From the NCBI RefSeq assembly GCF_011022235.1, contig NZ_JAAIYP010000032.1, positions 1 to 64,000 of the forward strand: a stretch of DNA of 64,000 nt, read 5' to 3'. Shown piece after piece: positions 28,574 through 36,580 of the stretch. Every line of letters starts with the position of its first letter. Within the stretch, counting starts at the first letter, position 1. The translations under genes were made by a program, and so were the position numbers. This stretch comes from Magnetospirillum aberrantis SpK (lineage in GTDB: Bacteria > Pseudomonadota > Alphaproteobacteria > Rhodospirillales > Magnetospirillaceae). The notes beneath the pieces are model-generated. The model did no database searches. It was not told the DNA's origin and saw only the letters and a program-made list of their open reading frames with translations.

Positions 28574-28841
28574 GGCTAACGATACCATGGTCGGCGACAA
28601 GCCGACCGAAGCCGTCTACGGCGTCGATGTGGAATGCATCGCCGTTCTGGGCACCGCCAACTTGCCCATCGCCCAATTGCTGAAGCTGGGCCGCGGCGCC
28701 GTGGTGGAACTGGACCGCAAGGTCAGCGACCCGGTGGACCTTTACGTCAACCGCAAGCACATCGCCAAGGCCGAGGTCGTGGTGGTCGAAGACCATCTGG
28801 CCGTCACCATCACCGAAGTCCTGAAACGCGCCGCCGATTGA
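28572..28841 (+). CDS. fliN: FliN-like flagellar motor switch protein
   Basis: 89 residues. After a short tail comes a SpoA/FliN domain: VDVECIAVLGTANLPIAQLL, KLGRGAVVELDRKVSDPVDL, YVNRKHIAKAEVVVVEDHLAV. FliN forms the C-ring base with FliM and FliG on the cytoplasmic face of the flagellar motor. It is isolated from other flagellar genes here, between phaC and a transaldolase. It could be a paralogue of a main-cluster fliN. Confidence 0.85.
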   Translation: MANDTMVGDKPTEAVYGVDVECIAVLGTANLPIAQLLKLGRGAVVELDRKVSDPVDLYVNRKHIAKAEVVVVEDHLAVTITEVLKRAAD

Positions 28842-28928
28842 TCTTCACGGATCGGTCATTGATTTAACGCGGCCAGCCGCTAGGCTGTCCGGCGTATCCG
28901 TTCGTCATCACCAAGGGGAGCCGCCACC

Positions 28929-29585
28929 ATGAAGTTCTTTCTCGACACCGCCGAAATCTCCGAGATCAAGGCGTTGGCCGACACCGGACTGGTGGACGGC
29001 GTCACCACCAACCCGTCGCTGATCGCCAAGTCGGGCCGCAACATCCTGGATGTGGTGTGCGAGATTTGCGACCTGATCCCCGGCCCGGTTTCGGCCGAAG
29101 TCGCCGCCACCGATTTCGAGACCATGCTCGAGGAAGGCCGCAAGCTGGCGGCCTTGCGTCCCAACGTCGCCGTCAAGGTGCCGCTGACCCCCGACGGCCT
29201 CAGGGCGTGCAAGGTGCTGTCCGATGAAGGTCGGCTGGTCAACGTCACGCTTTGTTTTTCGGCCAATCAGGCGATCCTGGCGGCCAAGGCCGGCGCCGCC
29301 TTCGTCTCGCCCTTCGTCGGCCGTCTCGACGACATCGGCCAGGACGGCATGCAGTTGATTTCCGACATCGTCGAAATCTTCGCCCAATACCCCGACTTCA
29401 CCACCGACGTTCTGGTGGCCAGCGTGCGCAGCCCCATGCACGTCACCGACGCCGCCCGCCTGGGCGCCCATGTGGTGACCATGCCCCCGGCCATCCTGCG
29501 CCAGATGTACAACCATCCCCTGACCGACAAGGGGCTGGCCGCTTTCATCGCCGACTGGGCCAAGACCGGCCAAAGCATCCTCTGA
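28929..29585 (+). CDS. tal: Transaldolase-like / fructose-6-phosphate aldolase family protein
   Basis: 218 residues, the size of the short transaldolases (subfamily 3). [14 protein letters not shown] and [13 protein letters not shown] form the phosphate-binding opening; the Schiff-base Lys is in [13 protein letters not shown] (about 84). [19 protein letters not shown] and YVSPF-like [13 protein letters not shown] are intact. It transfers dihydroxyacetone units in the pentose phosphate pathway. ATG 28929 follows AAGGGGAG. Confidence 0.92.
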   Translation: MKFFLDTAEISEIKALADTGLVDGVTTNPSLIAKSGRNILDVVCEICDLIPGPVSAEVAATDFETMLEEGRKLAALRPNVAVKVPLTPDGLRACKVLSDEGRLVNVTLCFSANQAILAAKAGAAFVSPFVGRLDDIGQDGMQLISDIVEIFAQYPDFTTDVLVASVRSPMHVTDAARLGAHVVTMPPAILRQMYNHPLTDKGLAAFIADWAKTGQSIL

Positions 29586-29595
29586 TCCCAACGAA

Positions 29596-29636
29596 CAAAA
29601 AAGGGCGGCATTCCGTTACGGGTACCGCCCTTTTTC
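29596..29636 (+). terminator. Rho-independent terminator after tal
   Basis: AAAAAGGGCGG-loop-CCGCCCTTTTT with T-rich flank on both sides. Confidence 0.88.
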
Positions 29637-29663
29637 TTTGTCTGGAAACCCTGTCCGGCGGAA

Positions 29664-29697
29664 CGCATATGCGAATTTCAAGATACTTGCATATGCA
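29664..29697. repeat. Two GCATATGC palindromes upstream of the CoA-transferase
   Basis: CGCATATGCG at 29664-29673 and GCATATGC at 29689-29696, 24 bp apart, followed by GCATGAATATG. They sit about 180-200 bp before the CoA-transferase start, in an A/T-rich patch. Candidate regulator-binding sites, identity unknown. Confidence 0.4.
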
Positions 29698-29871
29698 TGA
29701 ATATGGCCGCAGGAGCGTCTCAAACGCAAAATCGTTTCAATTAACCGCCAAAATTTGAAATTGCAACAGATAAGTTCGCCCTAGGCAGCCGCATCCTTCG
29801 CACTTCCGTAATGGACACCCATAGCCATAGGGTTGAAGCACCCAAAGGGTTTCATTGAAGCGAGGCAACGG

Positions 29872-31395
29872 ATGTATCGGGACCGGATCGGGTTGAAGTC
29901 GCTGTGGGGCAAGGTTGTCGGCGCCGAAGAGGCGGCTTTGCTGATCAAGGATGGCATGACTGTCGGCATGAGCGGCTTCACCCGCTCGGGCGACGCCAAG
30001 GTCGTGCCGATGGCGTTGGCTGAACGCGCGTCCGAAGCGCCCATGAAGATCACGCTGCTGACCGGCGCGTCCTTGGGCTCGGACATCGACAAGACCCTGG
30101 CCGAGGCCAAGCTCCTGTCCCGCCGCATCCCCTTCCAGGCCGATCCGGTGCTGCGCAAGGCGATCAACGCCGGCGAAGTGATGTTCGTCGACCAGCACCT
30201 GTCCGAAACGGTGGAAATGCTGCGTTCGCGCCAACTGCCGCCGGTTGACGTGGCGGTGATCGAGGCGGTCGCCATCACCGATGAAGGCGGGATCATCCCC
30301 ACCAGCTCGATCGGCAACTCGGCGACCTTCGCCATGCTGGCGGAAAAGATCATCGTCGAGATCAATATCCACCAGAGCCTGGATCTGGTCGGCCTGCACG
30401 ACGTCTACATCCCGACGCGGCGTCCGCACCGTGAGGCGATCCCGCTGACCAATCCGCAGGACCGCATCGGCCTGCCCTATATTCCGGTCGACCCGTCGCG
30501 CATTGCCGCCATCGTGGTCACCGAGAAGATGGACAGCTTCGCCACCATCACTCCGCCGGACGAGGAAACCAACGCCATCGCCAGCCATCTCGTCGACTTC
30601 TTCCGTCACGAGGTCAAGCTGGGCCGCCTGTCCACCAGCCTGCAACCGCTTCAGGCCGGCATCGGCTCGATCGCCAACGCAGTGCTGCACGGCTTCATCG
30701 ACAGCCCGTTTCATGACCTCAAGATGTATTCCGAGGTGTTGCAGGATTCGACCTTCGAGCTGTTCGACGCCGACAAGTTGAAGTTCGCTTCCGGTTCGGC
30801 GCTGTCGCTGTCCGAACCCTGCGCCCGCAACTTCTTCAGCAACGTGAAGAAGTACAAGGACCGTCTGGTGCTGCGTCCGCAGGAAATCTCGAACCACCCC
30901 GAGGTCATCCGCCGCCTGGGCCTGATCGGCATCAACACCGCGTTGGAAGCCGACATCTACGGCAACGTCAACTCGACCCACGTCAACGGCACCATGATGA
31001 TGAACGGCATCGGCGGTTCCGGCGATTTCGCCCGCAACTGCTACCTGTCGGTGTTCGTCACCAAGTCGGTGGCCAAGGGCGGCAAGATCAGCTCGATCGT
31101 TCCCATGGTCACCCACGTCGATCATTGCGAACACGACGTCGACCTGATCGTCACCGAACAGGGGCTGGCCGATCTGCGCGGTCTGGCGCCGCGCGAACGC
31201 GCCAAGGTGGTGGTCGAGAACTGCGTCCACCCGGCCTACAAGGACATGATGCGCGATTATGTCGCCGAAGCCACGGCGCGCGGCGGCCATACCCCGCATT
31301 GCCTGGAAAAGGTGTTCTCGTGGCATCTGGCCGCCCAGCAACATGGCGACATGCGCAAGGTCGGCCAAGTGGTCAAGAAGGCCGCCGCCGAATAA
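29872..31395 (+). CDS. Succinyl-CoA:acetate CoA-transferase (acetyl-CoA hydrolase/transferase family)
   Basis: 507 residues from ATG 29872 with GAGG upstream; the TTG 13 codons earlier lacks a ribosome site. The length matches AarC/Cat1-type enzymes (about 505). VGMSGFTRSGDAK is the N-terminal glycine loop; IGGSGDFARNCYLSVF and VTEQGLADLRGLAPRERA are the C-terminal signatures, with the catalytic Glu expected in the ADIYGNVNSTHVNG area. It moves CoA between succinyl-CoA and acetate, an alternative TCA step or acetate assimilation. A single-gene unit bounded by terminators. Confidence 0.9.
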   Translation: MYRDRIGLKSLWGKVVGAEEAALLIKDGMTVGMSGFTRSGDAKVVPMALAERASEAPMKITLLTGASLGSDIDKTLAEAKLLSRRIPFQADPVLRKAINAGEVMFVDQHLSETVEMLRSRQLPPVDVAVIEAVAITDEGGIIPTSSIGNSATFAMLAEKIIVEINIHQSLDLVGLHDVYIPTRRPHREAIPLTNPQDRIGLPYIPVDPSRIAAIVVTEKMDSFATITPPDEETNAIASHLVDFFRHEVKLGRLSTSLQPLQAGIGSIANAVLHGFIDSPFHDLKMYSEVLQDSTFELFDADKLKFASGSALSLSEPCARNFFSNVKKYKDRLVLRPQEISNHPEVIRRLGLIGINTALEADIYGNVNSTHVNGTMMMNGIGGSGDFARNCYLSVFVTKSVAKGGKISSIVPMVTHVDHCEHDVDLIVTEQGLADLRGLAPRERAKVVVENCVHPAYKDMMRDYVAEATARGGHTPHCLEKVFSWHLAAQQHGDMRKVGQVVKKAAAE

Positions 31396-31411
31396 CGGCA
31401 CCTGCGTAGAA

Positions 31412-31447
31412 AACGCCCCCCGGACCCCGGTCCGGGGGGCGTTTTTC
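31412..31447 (+). terminator. Strong terminator after the CoA-transferase
   Basis: AACGCCCCCCGGACC-cc-GGTCCGGGGGGCGTT followed by TTT: a 15-bp perfect stem. Confidence 0.95.
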
Positions 31448-31574
31448 GTTTCGGCCCTGCCCCCGCGCCGCAATGCGGCGTTGATCGGTTCAGATCAACG
31501 CGATTTGGTATAGCGCGTGGACATACCAGTCCGTGCTTTTTTACAGGCTGACATTTCACCATGGCCTCACTATA

Positions 31575-31609
31575 TACCGTCCGGACGGTACAGTACCGTC
31601 CAGACGGTA
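31575..31609. promoter_or_regulatory. Twin palindromic operators of the TetR-RND operon
   Basis: TACCGTCCGGACGGTA (31575-31590) and TACCGTCCAGACGGTA (31594-31609), separated by CAG: two 16-bp palindromes with a single central difference and a 19-bp period. They sit 21 bp before the tetR ATG, typical for an autorepressing TetR protein. Confidence 0.85.
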
Positions 31610-31629
31610 CAGCCAGCCCACGGGAAGCC

Positions 31630-32193
31630 ATGTCGGAACCAACGCTTTCTACCCGCGACAGAATCATCGACACCGCCATGGACATCGTCCGCGACCAAGG
31701 CGTGGTCAAGCTGACGCTGGACGAGGCGGCCAAGTGCGCAGGCCTGTCCAAGGGCGGTGTGCTTTACCACTTCAAGACCAAGGACGAACTGATCCGCGGC
31801 ATGCTCGAGGCCATGATCCTTCAGCACGAAGAAATTCAACTGGCCTATTACCAGCGCGAGCCCGAAGGCCCCTATCGTTGGGTCCGGGCCGTCGTGCGCA
31901 CCGCCTACGATTCCGATGGCCTTGCCAAGGACCGGGTGGCCGCCGCCCTGATGGCGCTGGTCGCCGTCAATCCTGAATTACAAAAGACCATACAGGCCCA
32001 TTACGAGAAATGGATCGCCCGTATCCGTGCCGACAGCCCCAACCAGATGTTGGCCGAGCTGATCTGCATGGCCATGGACGGCCAATACTTCGAAAGCATC
32101 CTGGGTCTTGAACTATGCGACACCACCGAGCGCGAGCAGATGCAGGCTTACCTGCTCGACCTCTTGAAGCGAGAAGACGGAGCCCTTCGATGA
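31630..32193 (+). CDS. TetR-family transcriptional regulator
   Basis: 187 residues from ATG 31630. N-terminal helix-turn-helix: RDRIIDTAMDIVRDQGV, LDEAAKCAGLSKGGVLYHF, KTKDELIRGMLE. The C-terminal ligand domain is generic. It overlaps the adaptor gene by ATGA and follows two palindromic operators, so it very likely represses its own efflux operon. An in-frame start at 31561 would place coding sequence over the operators and is rejected. Confidence 0.92.
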   Translation: MSEPTLSTRDRIIDTAMDIVRDQGVVKLTLDEAAKCAGLSKGGVLYHFKTKDELIRGMLEAMILQHEEIQLAYYQREPEGPYRWVRAVVRTAYDSDGLAKDRVAAALMALVAVNPELQKTIQAHYEKWIARIRADSPNQMLAELICMAMDGQYFESILGLELCDTTEREQMQAYLLDLLKREDGALR

Positions 32194-33317
32194 ATACCAA
32201 GCGCATGGTCGTCATGCTGGCCGTCAGCGGCGTCGTCTTCGGCGGCGTGTTCGGCTTCGTCCAGTTCAAGAACATGATGATCAAGGACTATTTCGCCAAC
32301 CTGCCCAAGCCGGTGATCACCGTGACCGCCCAACCGGCGGCGACCGAGAAATGGCAGCGCACGGTGCCGGCGGTGGGCACGCTTCAGGCGGTGAACGGCG
32401 TCGACATCTCGTCCTCGGTGGCCGGATTGATCAAGGAAATCGCCTTCCAGTCCGGGCAAAGGGTAAAGAAGGGAGACCGGTTGCTCCGCCTCGACGCCGA
32501 TGTCGAACAAACAGATCTGCATTCAGCCCAGGCCGACGCAGAGTTGGCCCGCATTTCGGCGAAGCGGCAACGAACCTTGGTGCGCACCGATACGGTGAGC
32601 CAGGCGGCCGTGGACAAGACCGAAGCCGAACTGAAGGTCAAGGAAGCCAAGGTCGCCGGCATCCGCGCCACTATCGAGAAAAAAACGGTGTTCGCCCCCT
32701 TCGACGGCGTTCTGGGCGTGCGCAAGGTCGATCTGGGGCAATACCTCCAGCCGGGACAAGCCATCGTCAACCTTCAGGACCTTTCGGTCATGCTGGCCGA
32801 CTTCACCGTGTCGCAAAAGGATCTGGCGGCGCTCGAGGTCGGCGCGGCCCTGGCCATGACCACCGACGCCTGGCCCGAACGCACGTTCGACGGCAGCATT
32901 TCGGCGGTGGAGCCCAAGGTGGACGAAAAAACCGGCATGGTCATGGTCCAGGGACGTTTCCCCAACCCTGATGGCATCCTGCGCCCCGGCATGTTCGCCC
33001 GCATCGAGGTGGTGCGCCCGTCACAGGCCGACGTGGTCACCGTCCCCATCAACGCCGTTTCCTACAACCTGCACGGCGACAGCGTGTTCGTGGTCCGCGA
33101 TGGCACCGACGGCAAGGAAGCGGTGCGCACCTTCGTCAAGGTGGGGGAACGCCGCGACGGCAAGGTGGCGGTGCTCAGCGGCCTGAGCACCGGCGACGTG
33201 GTGGTGACCTCGGGTCAGGTCAAGCTGGAAACCGGTTCCTTGGTGGACATCCGCGCCGACGACCCGCTCAGGGCCGACGCCAGCCAGCTTGCCCAGCCGC
33301 CGGCCAAGACCGAATAG
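32190..33317 (+). CDS. RND efflux periplasmic adaptor (membrane fusion protein)
   Basis: 375 residues from ATG 32190, coupled to tetR. N-terminal membrane anchor (MVVMLAVSGVVFGGVFGFV), lipoyl/hairpin region (VGTLQAVNGVDISSSVAGLI, GQRVKKGDRLLRLD, then a coiled coil), and beta-barrel segments (GMVMVQGRFPNPDGILRPGMF). It links the RND pump to an outer membrane channel; no outer membrane factor gene is in the operon. Confidence 0.93.
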   Translation: MNTKRMVVMLAVSGVVFGGVFGFVQFKNMMIKDYFANLPKPVITVTAQPAATEKWQRTVPAVGTLQAVNGVDISSSVAGLIKEIAFQSGQRVKKGDRLLRLDADVEQTDLHSAQADAELARISAKRQRTLVRTDTVSQAAVDKTEAELKVKEAKVAGIRATIEKKTVFAPFDGVLGVRKVDLGQYLQPGQAIVNLQDLSVMLADFTVSQKDLAALEVGAALAMTTDAWPERTFDGSISAVEPKVDEKTGMVMVQGRFPNPDGILRPGMFARIEVVRPSQADVVTVPINAVSYNLHGDSVFVVRDGTDGKEAVRTFVKVGERRDGKVAVLSGLSTGDVVVTSGQVKLETGSLVDIRADDPLRADASQLAQPPAKTE

Positions 33318-33328
33318 GGACCGCGCCT

Positions 33329-36300
33329 ATGTTCGACATCTTCATCAAACGGCCAGTGCTGGCCAGCGTGGTCAGCCTGTTGATCCTGTTCATCGGCTTG
33401 CGCGCCTTCATGATGTTGCCGGTACGGCAATATCCCGAAATGAAGAACACGGTGATCACCATCACCACCACCTTCCCCGGCGCCGATTCCGACTTGATCC
33501 AGGGCTTCATCACCCAGCCGATCCAAAAGGCGGTGGCCACCGCCTCGGGGCTCGACTACCTGACGTCGAAGTCGCTTCAGGGCATGAGCGAGATCAAGGC
33601 CTATGTGCGGCTGAACGAAGACCCCGACGCAGCCATGACCGAGGTCATGAGCAAGGTCAACGAGGTGCGTTCCGTGCTGCCGCGCGGCATCAACGATCCG
33701 ATCATCAAGAAGGAAACGGGCCAGACCTTCGCTTCGGCCTATCTCGCCTTCTCGTCGGACCGCATGAGCCAGCAACAGATCACCGATTACGTTACCCGCG
33801 TGGTCCAACCCAAGCTGTCGGCGGTGTCGGGTGTCGCCAACCCGGAACTTTACGGCGGCCAGAAATTTTCCATGCGGGTATGGCTTGACCCGGAAAAGCT
33901 GGCTCAATTCGGCCTGAGCACCGACGACGTGCGCAGCGCGCTGACCGCCAACAACTACACCTCGGCCGCCGGATCGACCAAGGGGACCTTCGACACCGTC
34001 ACCACCCAGGCCGACACCGACCTCAAGTCGGTGGACGAATTCAAGCAATTGGTGGTGAAGAACGTCGGCGCCCGCCTGATCCGCCTCGAAGACATCGCCG
34101 AGGTCAGCCTGGGCGCCGAAAACGACGACATGAGCGTGTTCGCCAGCGGTCAGCGCGCCATCTTCATCGGTGTCTACACCACCCCCGAGGCCAATCCCCT
34201 GACGGTGATCCGCGAGATACGTGAACGCGCCTTGCCCGACATCGTCAGCCAGTTGCCGCCCGGCCTGACCGCCAAGATCGCCTACGATTCCACCATCTTC
34301 ATCGAAGCCGCCATCGAGGAAGTGGCCAAAACCATCGTCGAAGCGGCGATCATCGTCATGGTGGTGATCTACCTGTTCATGGGCAGCCTGCGTTCGGTGG
34401 CCATTCCGGTGATCACGGTGCCGCTGTCGTTGATCGGCGTCGGATTGTTCCTGATCGCCCTGGGCTTCTCCATCAACCTGTTGACGCTGTTGGCCATGGT
34501 GTTGGCCATCGGCTTGGTGGTGGACGACGCCATCGTGGTGGTCGAGAACGTCCACCGCCACATCGAAGAGGGCTTGAGTCCATTCCAGGCCGCCATCGTG
34601 GGAACACGCGAAATCGCCGGCCCGGTCATCTCGATGACCATCACGCTGGCCGCCGTCTACGCCCCCATCGCCTTCATGGGCGGGCTGACCGGCGCATTGT
34701 TCAAGGAATTCGCGTTGACCCTGGCCGGTTCGGTGATCATTTCCGGCGTCATCGCGCTGACGCTGTCCCCCATGATGTCGTCGCTGATCCTCAAGCACGA
34801 TGCCGACCGCAAGGGGCTGTCGGCGCGTATCGACGCTACTTTCGACCGGGTGCGCGGGATTTACGAACGTTGGCTGAACGCGTCGTTGCATGACCGTCCG
34901 ACCACGTTGATGTTCGCCGTGATCGCCTTGGTCAGTCTGCCGTTCCTGTTCCTGGCGGTGCCCACCGAGCTGGCGCCCGAGGAAGACCAGGGCGTGGTGT
35001 TCACCGCCTTCAACGGTCCGGCCTCGGCCAACACCGAGTTCATGGAAGTGTTCAGCCATGAAATCGACACCAAACTGCGCACCCAGTTCCCCGAGATCGA
35101 GGATTCGTTCCTGATCAACGGCGTCGGGTCCATGAGCAATGGTTTCGGCGGTCTGGTGCTGAAATCGTGGGACGAGCGCAAGCGTCAGGCCAAGGAACTG
35201 ACCGCCGCGTTCCAAACGACCTTGGACACGGTGTCGGGCGTCAAGGCCTCGGCCTTCCCGCCGCCGGCCCTGCCCGGCGTCGATGGCTTGCCGGTACAGT
35301 TCGTGATCTCGACCATCGCCGACTACAAGCAACTCGAGGAAGTCCAGGCCGAGTTGATGAAGCGGGCCACCGCTTCCGGCATGTTCGCCTTTATCGACGC
35401 CGACCTGAAATATGAAAGCCCGCAGACCAAGGTGGTCATCGACCGCGACAAGGCGGCGGCCTATGGCATCACGCTGCAACAGATCGGCGACGCCCTGGCG
35501 ACCATGACCGGCGGTAATTACGTCAACCTGATCAACCTTCAGGGCCGGTCGTATCAGGTGATCCCGCAGGTGCCGCGCGAATACCGCCTGGACCCGCAGC
35601 AATTGGGGCGTTTCCACGTCCGCGCCTCGGACGGTGCCGCCATTCCGCTATCGTCCCTGGTGTCGCTGGCGCATGCGGTGCAGCCGGTGTCGCTCAACCA
35701 GTTCAACCAGTTGAACGCGGTCACCATCTCCGCCTTCCCCATGCCGGGCGTCACCTTGGGGCAGGCCCTGACCTTCCTTGACGACACCGCACGCCAAGTC
35801 CTGCCCCAGGGCTATACCGTCGATTACGCCGACCAGTCGCGCCAGTACATCCAGGAAGGCAACGCGCTGGTGCTCACCTTCGTCTTCGCGCTGGTCATCA
35901 TCTTCCTGGTGTTGGCGGCTCAGTTCGAAAGCTTCCGCGATCCGCTGGTGATCATGGTCTCGGTGCCGCTGTCCATCTGCGGCGCGCTGATCCCGCTGGC
36001 GCTCGGCGTCGCCACCATGAACATCTATACCCAGGTGGGATTGGTGACGCTGATCGGCCTGATCACCAAGCACGGCATCCTGATCTGCGAAGTGGCGCGC
36101 GAACGCCAGGAACAGGAAGGGTTGGACCGCATGGCGGCGGTCAAGGTGGCGGCGGGCCTGCGGCTTCGCCCCATCCTGATGACCACGGCGGCCATGGTCA
36201 CCGGCCTGATTCCGCTGTTGATGGCCAGTGGCGCCGGCGCCGCCAGCCGGTTCTCGATCGCCGTGGTGATCGTCGCCGGCATGAGCATCGGCACGCTGTT

Positions 36301-36421
36301 CACCTTGTTCGTGCTGCCGGTGATCTACACCTTCCTGGCCTCGGACCGACGCAAGCCGACCCGCGAAGAGATGGACGGCAAGAAGCACAAACCCCTGGAA
36401 CCGGCCGAAGCCGGCGAATAG
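33329..36421 (+). CDS. RND-family multidrug efflux permease
   Basis: 1030 residues, the usual HAE1 length. N-terminal MFDIFIKRPVLASVVSLLIL, periplasmic porter domains, the TM4 acidic pair in GLVVDDAIVVVENV (about 400-401) that carries protons, and a second set of six membrane helices starting near LVLTFVFALVIIFLVLAAQFES. Third gene of tetR-adaptor-permease, 11 bp after the adaptor. Substrate unknown; likely hydrophobic toxic compounds that induce through the TetR protein. Confidence 0.95.
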   Translation: MFDIFIKRPVLASVVSLLILFIGLRAFMMLPVRQYPEMKNTVITITTTFPGADSDLIQGFITQPIQKAVATASGLDYLTSKSLQGMSEIKAYVRLNEDPDAAMTEVMSKVNEVRSVLPRGINDPIIKKETGQTFASAYLAFSSDRMSQQQITDYVTRVVQPKLSAVSGVANPELYGGQKFSMRVWLDPEKLAQFGLSTDDVRSALTANNYTSAAGSTKGTFDTVTTQADTDLKSVDEFKQLVVKNVGARLIRLEDIAEVSLGAENDDMSVFASGQRAIFIGVYTTPEANPLTVIREIRERALPDIVSQLPPGLTAKIAYDSTIFIEAAIEEVAKTIVEAAIIVMVVIYLFMGSLRSVAIPVITVPLSLIGVGLFLIALGFSINLLTLLAMVLAIGLVVDDAIVVVENVHRHIEEGLSPFQAAIVGTREIAGPVISMTITLAAVYAPIAFMGGLTGALFKEFALTLAGSVIISGVIALTLSPMMSSLILKHDADRKGLSARIDATFDRVRGIYERWLNASLHDRPTTLMFAVIALVSLPFLFLAVPTELAPEEDQGVVFTAFNGPASANTEFMEVFSHEIDTKLRTQFPEIEDSFLINGVGSMSNGFGGLVLKSWDERKRQAKELTAAFQTTLDTVSGVKASAFPPPALPGVDGLPVQFVISTIADYKQLEEVQAELMKRATASGMFAFIDADLKYESPQTKVVIDRDKAAAYGITLQQIGDALATMTGGNYVNLINLQGRSYQVIPQVPREYRLDPQQLGRFHVRASDGAAIPLSSLVSLAHAVQPVSLNQFNQLNAVTISAFPMPGVTLGQALTFLDDTARQVLPQGYTVDYADQSRQYIQEGNALVLTFVFALVIIFLVLAAQFESFRDPLVIMVSVPLSICGALIPLALGVATMNIYTQVGLVTLIGLITKHGILICEVARERQEQEGLDRMAAVKVAAGLRLRPILMTTAAMVTGLIPLLMASGAGAASRFSIAVVIVAGMSIGTLFTLFVLPVIYTFLASDRRKPTREEMDGKKHKPLEPAEAGE

Positions 36422-36425
36422 CGAC

Positions 36426-36461
36426 AAAAACGGCCGGGAACGTTCCCCGGCCGTTTTTTTT
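36426..36461 (+). terminator. Terminator of the RND operon
   Basis: CGGCCGGG-aacgttc-CCCGGCCG followed by eight T. Confidence 0.93.
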
Positions 36462-36542
36462 ATTTCCCGGCCGACTGGACAACGCCCGCGGCCGCCCCCA
36501 TGTCCGATTAGATGCATAGAGGCATCAACGCCATGGTTGCCT

Positions 36543-36573
36543 GTCCCCCTTTCCGCTGGAAAGGGGGACTTTT
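36543..36573. terminator. Hairpin at the end of the nirN operon
   Basis: GTCCCCCTTTCC-gct-GGAAAGGGGGAC, a perfect 12-bp stem 12 nt beyond the nirN stop. The T-run is only on the plus-strand side (TTTTG), so on the minus strand it may act as a 3' stabiliser rather than a classical terminator. Confidence 0.65.
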
Positions 36574-36580
36574 GTTCGGA

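Noticed and set aside
31561-31629. N-terminal extension of the TetR protein from ATG 31561
   Set aside because: It would translate the two operator palindromes; ATG 31630 gives the normal TetR start.
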